NCBI RefSeq assembly: GCF_032854445.1
Contig: NC_088303.1
Span: forward strand, 21,645,501 to 21,709,500
Origin: Liolophura sinensis
Taxonomy: Eukaryota; Mollusca; Polyplacophora; Chitonida; Chitonidae
Length of the DNA stretch: 64,000 bases
Direction: 5' to 3'
A program made the translations under genes and the position numbers. The notes beneath the pieces were generated by a model that made no database searches, was not told the DNA's origin, and saw nothing but the letters and a program-made list of their open reading frames with translations. This document shows, one piece after another, positions 53,001 to 64,000 of the stretch. Every line of letters begins with the position of its first letter. Position 1 is the first letter of the stretch.

Positions 53001-56000
53001 AAGCCTGAACTGTTTCAGGTAAAAATATGGATGTGATGTCATTGATACCTCTGGATCACAACAGTTCACTGAAGAGTCCAGTATGTTAAAAGCCTTTTAC
53101 TGGGTTGCAAAAAATATAAAAACGGTAAATCAAACTATGTCTCTGGACATGCGATGTGATATATACATATACTTTACTTAAGTATTTTCTTTGCCTTTAA
53201 TTTTACTGGAAAATCAGAATCTGGATTGACTTTATATAGACCTTGAGAAATGAAGTGAATCTGGATTTGATACCCTAGGTCTCGAATAATGGACTGGCCC
53301 TGGCCTTTGAACAATGACCAGAGAATGGATTCACTGTCCAGTGGTCCTCAAGCTATAAGGTGAAGGCTGAATGAATGCTAGCCCTTGGGTAGGCCTAATG
53401 ATTGACAGACTGTAAGAACATTAATGGCCAGAGCCACTTAATATTTAGTTCTGTTCACATTTGTGGGCTTGTGTGAATTATGCCTTGAAGTATGCCTTAT
53501 GTGTGCATTTTTATTTTCTCAGCTGAACTATGCCAGATTTTACCTCCCTAGACTGCTGCCAAATGTTAAGGGGCGGATTGTATATATAGATGATGACTGT
53601 ATTGTGCAAGGTATGTGGCTTTTTGATTTGGATGGGGAAAGTTGTCAAACTGATAGATTTGTGACAGTAGTTGTACTTATTGGATGGACTGTTTGTGAAT
53701 GGTGACAAATAAACCAAACAGTACAAGTATATTCATACGATTTGACATCTAAGACTATTTATAGAGTTATGTTCCCAAGATAGAAATGATATAGTTTCAG
53801 AAATAACTGGTGTACAGCAGGACAGATTTCTTCAGGTGTAACTCCGCCTGGCTTCCACTGCCAGTTTTAGGTATCTCTAGACGGGTGCTGTTTGGTAGCA
53901 ATACTAAGCAGATTTTCAGCAACTTTTCAAGAACATTAATGTGTACATGTGGATTTGTTTTGTTTTATGCTGTGCACATTCATAATAATGTTGTTGTGGA
54001 TGCTGTTGTGGAACAGAGAAGCATGTAATGGTGGAAATAAGCAGAGCGTATGTTCATTGAACAGACTGCCTTCACATCTTGATCCAGCCTCTGAAATACT
54101 GGATCATTATGGATGCAAATTATGGAGCTAATAATGTGATTCTCCACTTTCTTATGTGAGAAAACAAGATTTACCAAGATGTAAAATACTGCGGTCGCCG
54201 CATTTTTACAAATGCAGTGGAGTCAATCTTAATTTTGGTTAATTTGATTGGTGTTTAATTTTGGATAATTTGATTGGTGTTAGAATTTTGGATAATTTGT
54301 TTGGTGTTTGATTGTTGATAATTTGATTGCTGTTTCACAATGTACATAAAAATATGAAATCCTGATGTACAGCTGCTGTTGCCAAAACAGCGAGAAGACT
54401 CTGTTGTATTCATGTAATATTGTGAAAGATGCTGAATTTCAAAGAAGTTCACTTTGTTTTAGGTGATATTTATGAGCTGTTCACAATGAAGCTAAAACCT
54501 GGACACATAGCAGCATTCTCCGATGACTGTCACTCAGGGGCTAAGCGGGTGACAGGCATGCAGGTAACTCCTCATAGCTCACAAGATCAATTCGCATACA
54601 TGTGTTTTATTAAAATCACTTTGTTGTTTGTGCTTTTTAGCAAAATGACCTCCAGTTTCACCCACAAAAATACATTTTTAAGGTAAATAAATGTCACAAA
54701 ATATAATTTTTGGTGCTGAAAGTTACAGTTTTTCAGTAGAATGTCATCTCATATTGCAAGCAAACCTCAAAACACTGTTCTAAAATCAATAGAACTCTCA
54801 GAATCAGGATAAATGGGCAAGTTAGTCATGGATGAAATTTGTGGTCATTTAGGGTAAGCCCTGATAATAGTTCAAGTTTGGAGATGAAACTGCATGTACA
54901 TATGTTCATCGGTTTGCAATCAAGTCCTGTTAAGATAAATATGAGCAAACTATTTCCTTCTGAAAACTTTTGCAAGGTTCGAGCATGTAGCTTGTCTAGG
55001 TGTTCAGAGCTGTAGGACTTGTGATAGCACGACAACTGTTAGTCTAACACAGGGAGTAGAGAAGGTACATATACCATGTACCTGTATCAAAGGGAGAAAA
55101 CTTTGCTAGATTTACTTGCCACATGTATTGTCTCCCTTTACTTTCGAGATACTCTACATGACTAAAAATCCGTCTAATGTCTAACTTCACACTGTTGTTT
55201 GGAGACACATGCGCCAGAATTTTCAAGTAAACAGTCTTTTTGCATTCGAACTTTGGCAGTGAACTTATTTGCTTATAAAACTTCATTCTGAAACTTGTTT
55301 TCTATCTTTCAGAATAAATTTATCGACTACATAGATTTCAAAAACGAGCACGTGAAAAATATGAAGATAGCTCCTTCCACGTGTTCATTTAACACAGGAG
55401 TTTTTGTCACAGACCTCAGCCTTTGGGGAAAACATAATATCACAAGCCAGCTGGAATACTGGCTCTCTCTTAATGTTAAGTGAGTATAGTAAGACATTTT
55501 TATGATCTGATGAATGGGATCCTATTACAAATGTTCTGTTGTCTGTAATGTTATGTTTATAGGCGGTTGAATTTATTCGTATTCAAGGCCCACCCTATCA
55601 ACTACTGGTATGGGTACTAGCAAAAATGACAGTATTGGGAAAACTCAGCACTATTGATGGAAACATCAATAAACTCTAATTAAGAAATTACTCACATTCC
55701 AAGTCACGTTAAGACTGAAGTGCACGTGAAAATACATTTCTTGGGAGGATTTATGAGAAGTATGTGTGTGTATTTACAGGGAGGAGGTTTATGGCAATGA
55801 GCGGGGTGGGGGTGGCTCCCAGCCTCCAATGATGCTTGTCTTCCATGACAAATACTCTAAGATTGACCCCAGTTGGCATGTCAGATATTTAGGTGAGTAA
55901 AGTTAGACATGGCATAGAAACTTCAGGGGAGGTAACTGTTCTTGGTTAACTTTTTGTTGGCTTTACAAGGTTAGAAATACTGTTTTGCTTCAATACTTTT

Positions 56001-57113
56001 TTCCATCTTACATGGAAATGTGAACTCATCCCTTGATCACTCCTGGTACATCATATCTTTTATTGTGTGTGTGTGTGTGTACCTATCTTGTCAGTTGGTG
56101 TTGATGCATCTCTATTAAGCATATTGGAATTATTTTCAAACAGTGACATTTTCACTTCATGACCGAGGTGAATGAACACAATATCTGTCTGTACATTATA
56201 CGTTTTTCTGAAGTGTTTTACACATTATTTTTAATGATGACATGTGAATCTCCCATGGCTGCTGTGTGTCATTTACCTCATACAGGATTTTCATACATTT
56301 ACCTCATACAGGATTTTCATACATTTACCTCATACAGGATTTTCATACATTTACCTCATACAGGATTTTCAGTTGCACAGTTTAAGACTTAGGTATTTCT
56401 GTTGAATGTATGTGTTATCTTGTGACATGTTAGGCACTCTTTAATCCTTTAACATCACTGTTCTCAAATCAGTTGAACTCTGACATGACAGTACCTTGTA
56501 CATTGTGTTATACTTTTTTATTTAGCTCCCTAGAACACATAATACAAGTATCTGTAAAATGTATGCATGACATGTTCATAGATAATCTACCAAAAGGTTG
56601 CTGAAATAGCATTATTGAGCCATAACTGTTCATTTGCATGAAGAGGATATCCATATTTTATGTCTTAAATGAGTCTAGGGCTTGATGTCACATTTTGCGT
56701 CATTTTTTTGGAAAGAGTAAAAACTTTTAGAGGTCACTGCCATGATACATGCATTTTTGTAACAGTTTAGGATTAATTTTGAGATAAGTCACAGAAAATT
56801 AAGAAAAAGTATTTGACGGTATTTTGTGAACACTTTATGGGTGGTAATGAGAGCCGGGTTGTGTGGGGTAATGATATCTATGTTAAAGCACAAACATGGA
56901 CATTAGACATGGTTTGATTTCTATTGTTGCTTTTTAACAGGATGGACAGCTGGTACAAGCTATTCTGCTAAATTCATCGAATCTGCCAAGTTGCTTCACT
57001 GGAATGGTCGATTTAAACCGTGGGGTAGAGCATCTCAGCACACTAAAGTCTGGGACAGGTATTTCATTAAAGATCCTCAGAAAAAGTTCCTACCTGTGAG
57101 AAGATCGAATTAG
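50011..57113 (+). CDS. GLT8D1: Glycosyltransferase 8 domain-containing protein 1, 9 coding exons
   Basis: Exons: 50011-50062, 51036-51137, 51767-51968, 52549-52666, 53523-53610, 54463-54563, 55313-55479, 55780-55892 and 56941-57113. Total is 1116 nt, 371 aa, the same length as human GLT8D1. It is a type II Golgi-type membrane protein of CAZy family GT8; the exact acceptor is not known to me. A short basic N-terminus precedes a transmembrane anchor at about 18-36 (VGVVLLILWLGTLIYLWGV). The catalytic domain follows, with VVVASDENTVGGMIALIHSI, FARFYLP-type NYARFYLPRLLP, the metal-binding DDD at 181-183 (YIDDDCIVQGDI), STCSFNTGVFV, and HWNGRFKPW (334-342), the HxxGxxKPW signature of GT8. Start: in-frame Met codons at 50011, 50026 and 50035 follow a TAA at 50002; the first is chosen. 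Exon 1 is only 52 nt, and is supported by phase 1 joining and a GTACGT donor. Confidence 0.95.
51486..51730 (+). mobile_element. SINE, near full length, diverged (GLT8D1 intron 2)
   Basis: Head ggggcctccatggccaaggt, box B-like gagtttaagttc, then ccgtacgagggtttgcctcg, tataagtcaaatactcttga and an AAATAAAGAAATAAAT tail. It ends 36 bp upstream of exon 3. Confidence 0.85.
54230..54345 (+). repeat. AT-rich tandem repeat, about 28 bp, four copies
   Basis: aattttggataatttgattg followed by gtgttt recurs four times with drift (gttaatttgattggtg, gataatttgtttggtg, gataatttgattgctg). It lies in intron 5 of GLT8D1. Confidence 0.75.
56268..56371 (+). repeat. 26-bp minisatellite, four nearly perfect copies
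   Basis: Unit atttacctcatacaggattt followed by tcatac, repeated without mismatch; the last copy is cut at ttca. Located in intron 8 of GLT8D1. It produces a repeated peptide in one frame but no gene. Confidence 0.9.
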
Positions 57114-60100
57114 ACACATTTGCATAGATGTCACACAAGATAATACAACGAAGGAGACAGGAAGTGTGGTTTGGATATCAGCAAGGATAAGGTAGCTGGT
57201 ATGCAAGATAAAGACATAATGATAATCTAAGCTTTAATGTTCAGCCGTTTTGGTGGTGTTAATTTCAGGAAAGATGCTGTATTATGTATTCATGCCCATG
57301 TTTTCCCTGACACAGCACATGTGCTGCTCTCTATACTCGCTTTACATCACTGCCACCACTAGACAAGCTTGACCTTTGAGGCCTGTGCAATGTGTGTGGG
57401 TTTCTTTTGGCTTGGCCCCATCACTAACGTCCCTCCGCTGACCTATATTCAGCATTTTTGGGTGCGTTCTGTAGATGAAGAGAATGCGTGTGTCTCAAGT
57501 ATAAATATGGCAAAGGTTCAGGCAGAGCGTTTGTGTTTTCTGAAATCACTTCCTGTCTCACCACCATGACCCCAGTGACCTTGGCATTGTTGTTGTACGA
57601 AATTTGCTAGTGGTGGCAGTAATGTAAAGAGCAGTGCAAGCACTGTAAGGAGTATGGTTTGTCCTTTGTAATCATCCCCACTTCATCTGGAGGCAAATGG
57701 CAGATAAGTTTTAAATCTTTAATTAATAAAGTAGTATTCCAGAAATGTTCTAAAAATATTTTTAAAATTCTACACTGCTTATCAACAAAATAAATAGCAA
57801 ATGATTGTCAGTACCAAGTTACTCATTTGGTGATGCCATTTTGCCATGTTATAGCTGACTAGAGTGACGTCTCAAAACCTAGCAGTTATCGTTATTAAAC
57901 AATGTGACAATGAGAAAATACAAACAGAATCGTCTGATAAGCAAACAAAGAGTATCAGTTCTGCTCCGTTTTCAAAGGGACGATGTTTCTTTAAGCTTGG
58001 CATTCAGTCAGCACAATTTTCATTGGCTCAACCCCCATCTTGTAGCAGTCATACAGGTCCTCATCTTCAACCTGCATGGGTGTAAGCATTAGGCTGGCTG
58101 TACCGACATCAGGGAATTTACCGAACATAGCAGGACCTTCTGATTTGTAACATTCCTTCATGGAGATTTTAGAAAGATATTTTTGTAATAAACCTTACTT
58201 TGCTAAGGACAAATAATGTAATGTGACAATATTTTCCTTCAAGTAATGACTCTCCCAAGGAGGTTTCCTTGTGAGCTCACCCTGGCAAGTTACTGCATTC
58301 TCCTGCCCAACATGTACGCATTGTGACACCCGCAGCCGTTCTTGGTTCCCTGCTCATAAAGGTGTGGTACAAAATGCATCAGCTTCACACTTAAACTAAC
58401 CGTAAAATCTGATTTATTGCATCAGTATCTGTCTTTAACCTCTAAGAAACCACATTGACAGCCAAATCTAATAGGTTTTTCGACGTGACATCCAGTAACC
58501 ATGTGACCCTGTGCCCCATATCCTTTTTCTATGTAAATATATATAGTGGCAGACTTTGTGTTCACTTTAATTTACATGAGTCAGATATTACATAAAATAG
58601 ACTGTCTAAATTGTACCCACCTGGTTGGTATTAATTTTATCTGACAGAACATCATAGAAGCTTTAGTAATAAGCCCCATGGACTCAGGTTTAACCTCGGT
58701 CTTTGGCACTTCTATACTGTACAACATGACAAGGTTCAAAATCCACCATTCAAAATACGCACAATGCTTTGTACTTATCTTTCCAGAAAATGAAATACAT
58801 AACGTGACCATTATTTATAACATCACCCATCTGCTTTTTAAAAAAAATTCTCCTGTTTATTTGGTGTACAATGATGCATCTAAACCATGACAAATGAATA
58901 TAGTTTTGCTTCTCCAATTCCGATAAAACGTAGGTAGAAGTGTTAAACCGATATGAAGGAAACCCAATGGAACAGAGCTAATAACATGGCTCAAATGGAT
59001 GTACATCGAATAACACTACTTGACTCCTGTAAACCCCATAAAGAAAATTTGTGGCAGTTTTCATAAAATTTGCCTGGTGCAACGTGATATTTTGTGTATG
59101 ACGTTAAATCAGGCAGATATGACATAGAGTAAAGCAGTGATGCAGAAATAATGTGAATAGCGTATGGAAGTAAAGCATTATTTGTGGCCATTTGTCAGCG
59201 ATGAGTCATGTCACATGTTTTTGTGTGACGTCACTCCAGGCGGAGGTAGAAACAGCAGAAAACTTTTGTGCTCGTATCATCATCAGAAACCTACAATATG
59301 GATTTTTATACAGTTATTTTTGTCAGTGCAGGGTAGTAATCCACACCATCTTGATAAACTGGACACAATTTATGAACTCACTGATACCCTCATCACGTAA
59401 TATAAAGTGTGGTTTGGGAAGCTAGATTTAATTGGTGTTGGTAAATCTTTTGGATTGTGGACCATATGAATATGATGTACAATTATTTCCATTTCTAAAT
59501 GTGATAAATATATTTGGTAAAAACTATGATTGCTTTTCCCCTCTCATTTTCATGATGTGCTGTTGGACATGTTATATTTTTATGCTATGCTGAAGCTTTT
59601 CGCTCAGCGTGAAGCCTATTGCCCACTACAGAAATAACATTGACGCTAGGGAGATACATGTAAACCAAGGAGGAAGACTTGCCAATTTCTTTTTGTGTGA
59701 GAAAGCAATAAGGTACAGGCATATTGTTTCATATGGTGCTAGAGGATGAAAAATCAGTTCGTGTTTTTAATCTTGAATTAGAAAAAGGTAGCCTGCAAAC
59801 CAAATCTATGAATGGCAAAAGTTTTGCAGTTTTCAGTGCTTCCACAATTGGTGCTGTGTTTTGCCTTCCAATTTTCTACTGAAAGAGTTTAAACGAATTA
59901 AATTTTGTTTAAACATAAATATATGTGCATGGGATATGTGAATTGCATCCAAATTGGGCTTTCGTGGATGAACTGGATGTAATAGCAGTTACATCTGGAA
60001 CTATTATGTAATAGTCTCAGATAACGTGTAGGCCTACATGAAGTAGCGGTGTGAATGTTGAAGGTCAACAAAGGATTTGAATATTTAAAAAAAGTTTTCT

Positions 60101-61800
60101 GTGCAATATAGGCCGGTATTCCTAAACCTCTAATGACATTTTCATTAGGGTAGTGACAAATAATCTCAGCTTGTCACATATGGGTGATTGCCACTGATAA
60201 TCATACTGATATCTTAAAATTGGTTGAGATGCTAATACTGTGATGTGCTAATGCTGTTTTAGGTCAGTGACACTTGATTCCTTCTTTCCTGTCCCAATAT
60301 TGTGCAAAATTGGTGGAAACAATTTTTTATTAACATTATTTCAGCTATCATTTATGATAATGTTACTATGTTGTGAAAATTTATGGGCCAAAACAAAATA
60401 ACCTGTTCCAGTACGGGAGGGTGGAGGATTGATGTGCCGGTGGGACAGGAAACTAGGAATTTAGTGGTATTAGTGGTATTATGGTTAGTATTAAAGCTAA
60501 AAAAATAACAGTGGATACTGTCAAGTATACATGGGTAGGCCTGGTTTTAAGAAAGCTATAGAAAATATTTCAATTCTCAGTAACTTTAACAAAATCGTCG
60601 CTTATCACTACTGAATACATGAGAAACAGACACTTTTATATAGGTGTATTTTGATATTAAATATTATAATTGTGCTAGGAATTTAAATACATGTAGATAT
60701 TGTCAGCTTGTGGTTGTTTTGTAATACCAAGAAAAAGATCTGATATTTGATCATATTCATTACAAATGTGATCTGACCTAAATGTAGTATGGTAATGTGA
60801 TGTGATACTGATAACTGTTAATCCCTTGAAAATGAATAGATGACTGTTACAGAAAAATAACGTAGATTTTAATACAGGTATTCTAATATAACATTACTTA
60901 ACGTAGGCTTTGTAACAAAATTAAGGGCATGGATTAATACTGTAAATGTGAGCAGTGTCTGTTTGGGGACCATATTCACCTTAACTTGATCTCACACTTA
61001 CCTCATGTTTTCCGTTGTGAGAGATGTGGCCGTAGACAGACTGTGATTCAGGATTCTGAATCCAGCACAATTTTATCTTAAAATTTATTTTAGACAGTGA
61101 GAATTGCAGTCATCTTTTATGCCCAGCACACCATACTTTTATACATGTAATCACTGCTAGTCTTGATTGATAGCTTTTTTCTTTTCCTTTCCTTGAATGT
61201 TAGTTGTTTGGCTCTTGTACATGTAGGGTTACAATCACTGATTTTTGTCACTTGAAGGTTACCATGAATGCTATTTTTCCCCCTTGAAAGTTGAAGGTTT
61301 TTTTTATATATAGTATATAAAAATGAAAAGTTGTATGTAGTAACAAAGGTGCCAAACTTGTAGTGACTTTGTCTGTGGAATATAACGTAAATTCACTTGA
61401 AGGACTTGGATGATCGCAGGCTTTTTGTCTTGGGTCTTTATGAGCATGAGATGGTAATCTGTAATTGACATGTGTGAGGTAGCTCTCCGCATACCGGTAC
61501 ATTATTTTTCTGCCTTAAAAAAATTTATGTATGTGAGGTAGGGTGCATGAATTGTATCTTTAAGTTTGTATTTATGTTTTCATGTTAGAATCCTGACAGT
61601 ATTAAAGTTGTATCTGCATGACTTCATTGAAAACCTTTATCTAGTTCTATCTTATTTTAATAACAATATGTCCATCATAATCTGAACTGCTGAGTAAACA
61701 AACAAATGGAATCTCACAAATCTTCTATATTTTAATAGTCTACCGGTAAAGTCAATTTATTTCCAGCATTACCATTGTATACTTCACAGTTCTGTGACGT
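57114..61800 (+). other. Downstream region of GLT8D1: probable 3' UTR then featureless DNA
   Basis: AATAAA occurs at 57725-57730 and 58187-58192, 0.6 and 1.1 kb beyond the stop, so the 3' UTR may end at either. No supported coding exon or strong repeat was seen as far as 61.8 kb. Short open frames here have no recognisable domains. Confidence 0.4.
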
Positions 61801-61864
61801 TAAATATACAGTTAAAAAAACATACAGGTGTTTTTTGTTGTTAACCTTTACTGACCATCAGAGT

Positions 61865-62760
61865 AGGATAATGGAGGATGTTAAAAACAGTGACCAATGT
61901 GTTGGTGAGTAAGAATTCAGCTCTACAGTCTGTGACCAATGAAGGAGATGTATTAAAGGAGAAGAAAATGTAAATATTAACCAAATACCATTGAAAAAGA
62001 GTATGCATTCCTCGCAGGTGCATGCCATAAAAAATTCTTATATGTACCTCAAGATGATAAATTACAAATAAAGTCAGCGTCAACATCCGCAGTGGGCGAC
62101 TCCATTTTGCCTAAGAACTAGTCCTGAAGTCTTCTGGTTAGGAGGAGAATTGCCGTCAGAAACCGCCGAAGTGCAGTTCGTATATTTCCGGTAGAACTCT
62201 TCTTCTCAGAAGGTAGCGAGCAGTACAGTTCGTTTTCCGCTTGACAATTGGGAAACAGGAATGTTGGACGTAGGTTCCTAGTTTACACGAACAAGCCGGC
62301 AGTTTTAACGACTCTCATTGGTTGAGAGGCAACACAACCCCAGCATAAATTACAGGGTGTTAAAGAAGAAGGGCGCGATGAACTCAGCGATTTATGCCAG
62401 CTTTGCCGTATTCAGGCTTTACGTGTATGTTGAGGAAAAATCGCAAAATTATGCAGCAGGCACCACCAGATAGAAAGAAATGTGCTCTTTTCAGCCCATA
62501 GTGTCATGTTTTTAAGTTTTCTTCTCCTTTAAGAGTCCACTTTTACAGACTGTGACCAATGGGGTGGCATATTACAACCAACTTTTACAGAGAGTGACCA
62601 GTGGGGTGGCATTTTACAATCCACTTTTACAGACTGTGACCAATGGGGTGGCATATTACAATCCATTTTTACACACTGTGACCAATGAGTTTATGTGTTA
62701 GAATTAACTTCTAAAGACCATGATTACTTGGTAACCTGTTAAAATCTACCACTGCAGCCT
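61865..62760. repeat. Degenerate tandem array, about 43-bp units, split by a MITE
   Basis: Units read approximately tttacagactgtgaccaatg followed by gggtggcatattacaatcca. One or two units lie left of the insertion (61880-61952) and about five lie right of it (62533-62760). Related units reappear at 63440-63660. Confidence 0.75.
61957..62528. mobile_element. TTAA-flanked MITE (piggyBac-like), 572 bp
   Basis: Flanked on both sides by TTAA (61953-61956 and 62529-62532). The ends are perfect 12-bp inverted repeats: AGGAGAAGAAAA on the left and TTTTCTTCTCCT on the right. It sits inside the 43-bp tandem array, where neighbouring units without the insertion provide the empty site. No transposase frame is present. 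TTAA duplication is characteristic of piggyBac elements; the ends are not the usual CCC start, so the superfamily is tentative. Confidence 0.75.
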
Positions 62761-63070
62761 GTGGTCAAGGGTGGGCAGTTGGAAAAACTAGGGTTACCCT
62801 ACTGTTAGTCAATGAGCTCCTCAGATGTTTATTGTGAAAAGCTGCTTCTCCAATGAAATGACGTCACACTACCCTCAAGTTTAAAAGTCCCCAATGATGT
62901 AATGTGTTAGAAGATACAAGTACCTCTGCATACTGGGGCCAGTCATGTTATGTAGTTAAGCTGTTTGCCTTTCAGTCGCAATGGTTCAGGAGACGGGAGT
63001 TTTGCATAAAGTTAGGCCCTATTACTTCTATCAGTATGACAAATGTCACGTGTGAAAGTTTGCCAATTAC

Positions 63071-63186
63071 TTGCCAAAGTTCGGTAGTTTTCACTCCGGC
63101 TGTATCTGGTTTTCTCAACCCATAATAGTGTCCGTCATCGTACATGTATAAGTGAACAATTCTTGAGTATGACATTCAAATAAACC
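63071..63186 (+). mobile_element. Degenerate SINE 3' fragment
   Basis: ctggttttctcaacccataa, tagtgtccgtcatcgtacat, then gtataagtgaacaattcttg and a tcaaataaacc end follow the SINE 3' order with many changes. Confidence 0.6.
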
Positions 63187-63439
63187 TGATAACTATCTCT
63201 ACAAAGCGCACATTGCTGACCCGGGTCAAAGCTAAATTGACCATGATTCTCTTGCTGTGAGTGAATACTACATGTACATGTACATGACTAGTCTTGCCAC
63301 TAAAAATTAAACACTGAAGTGAACAACAGACTACACGGCTTATGCTCAAGTTACTTTAGGCGGGAAAGGTTCCTAAGTTGTACCTACTGGGATGACATGT
63401 TAGAATGTATATCTGCTTATGATGTCTTATGAGGAGACG

Positions 63440-63660
63440 TGTTATAATTCACCTCCTTAGACCCTGATCAGTGGGGTGACGTATTACCTTGAGTAGACGT
63501 GTTAGAATCCAGCTTATCAAATATTGACCAGTGGGGTGTATTAAGTTTGCTAACCGAGACCAGTGGGGTGACGTGTTAGAATTCATCCTTACACGCCGTA
63601 ACCAATGAGGGGACGTTTTAGACCAACGGGGTTACGTGTTTGAATCCACCTCTACAGACC
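63440..63660. repeat. Degenerate tandem array, same unit family as 62.5 kb
   Basis: Repeats of gaccagtggggtgacgtgtt followed by agaattcatcc, with tccttacacgccgtaacc and tctacagacc links. About five diverged units. After it (63661-64000) nothing recognisable is seen. Confidence 0.65.
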
Positions 63661-64000
63661 ATTCATTACCGGTAGCAATTATGGTGATCGACCTCCACAT
63701 ATCGTGGGTTAAGATTTATTTATCTGTTTGGTCCTGTATACATCCATTCTCAATAATATTTCAATTGTATACTGCAGTGGCCATGTTTATAGTCGACTGA
63801 AACCTGTCAGCGTGCACCCAGAGTAACCTGGCGATGTTAAAGGCCATACTGATGTATGGTTACGTGTCTATATCGACTGGGTATAATAGCGGTTTCCTGA
63901 ACGGATGTAAGGTTTACTTCAAGGATTCACTAAGCGAAAATTGTCACTAGGCTATGCAGCATGGCACTAGAACTTTTATGTAGAGCACAAAAAGGTGCCA

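Noticed and set aside
56159-56392. 77-codon frame with repeated HLPHTGFS-like peptide
   Set aside because: Produced by the 26-bp minisatellite inside GLT8D1 intron 8.

Overview
This is a stretch of animal nuclear genome. Genes are interrupted by GT/AG introns, intergenic and intronic DNA is AT-rich, and tRNA-derived SINEs, foldback MITEs and degenerate tandem arrays are frequent. The SINE family (tRNA-like head, conserved body with a 'gtataagtgaaatattcttgagtacggcgtaaaac' type 3' region, AAAT-rich tail) resembles those I associate with bivalve and gastropod genomes. A mollusc, or at least a lophotrochozoan, is therefore my best guess; no base-level search could be run.

Four protein-coding genes could be assembled exon by exon, each with consistent splice phases. 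(1) 1207-2603, minus: a 152-aa protein with an N-terminal ubiquitin-like domain and a C-terminal charged helix. (2) 2923-17836, plus: PSMC2/Rpt1, a 26S proteasome ATPase, 12 coding exons, 434 aa, very highly conserved. Genes 1 and 2 are head to head over about 320 bp that hold a TCTCGCGAGA palindrome between inverted ETS-like sites. (3) 27536-44488, minus: an 835-aa type I membrane protein that I cannot name. It has a signal peptide, one Ig-like domain, a Ser/Thr-rich mucin-like stalk, a furin-type RRKR site, a transmembrane helix and a 330-aa acidic proline-rich tail; its first intron is 13 kb. (4) 50011-57113, plus: GLT8D1, a Golgi-type family-8 glycosyltransferase, 9 coding exons, 371 aa.

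The 8.1-kb last intron of PSMC2 holds a Harbinger-like element (11501-13140) with a broken Myb/SANT gene. The 9.7 kb between PSMC2 and the Ig gene (17837-27535) appears gene-free. It holds a large inverted-repeat element (19.8-20.5 kb), SINE pieces and a 29-bp minisatellite. The 13-kb intron of the Ig gene holds two MITE families, three tandem arrays and local duplications. The 5.5 kb between the Ig gene and GLT8D1 holds two young full-length SINEs with visible target-site duplications and a long 45-bp array. Downstream of GLT8D1 there is a probable long 3' UTR, then a tandem array interrupted by a TTAA-flanked MITE.

The genes do not form an operon or pathway. Two share ubiquitin-proteasome themes (a UBL protein beside a proteasome ATPase) and a divergent promoter. 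The item most worth following is the Ig-mucin membrane protein.
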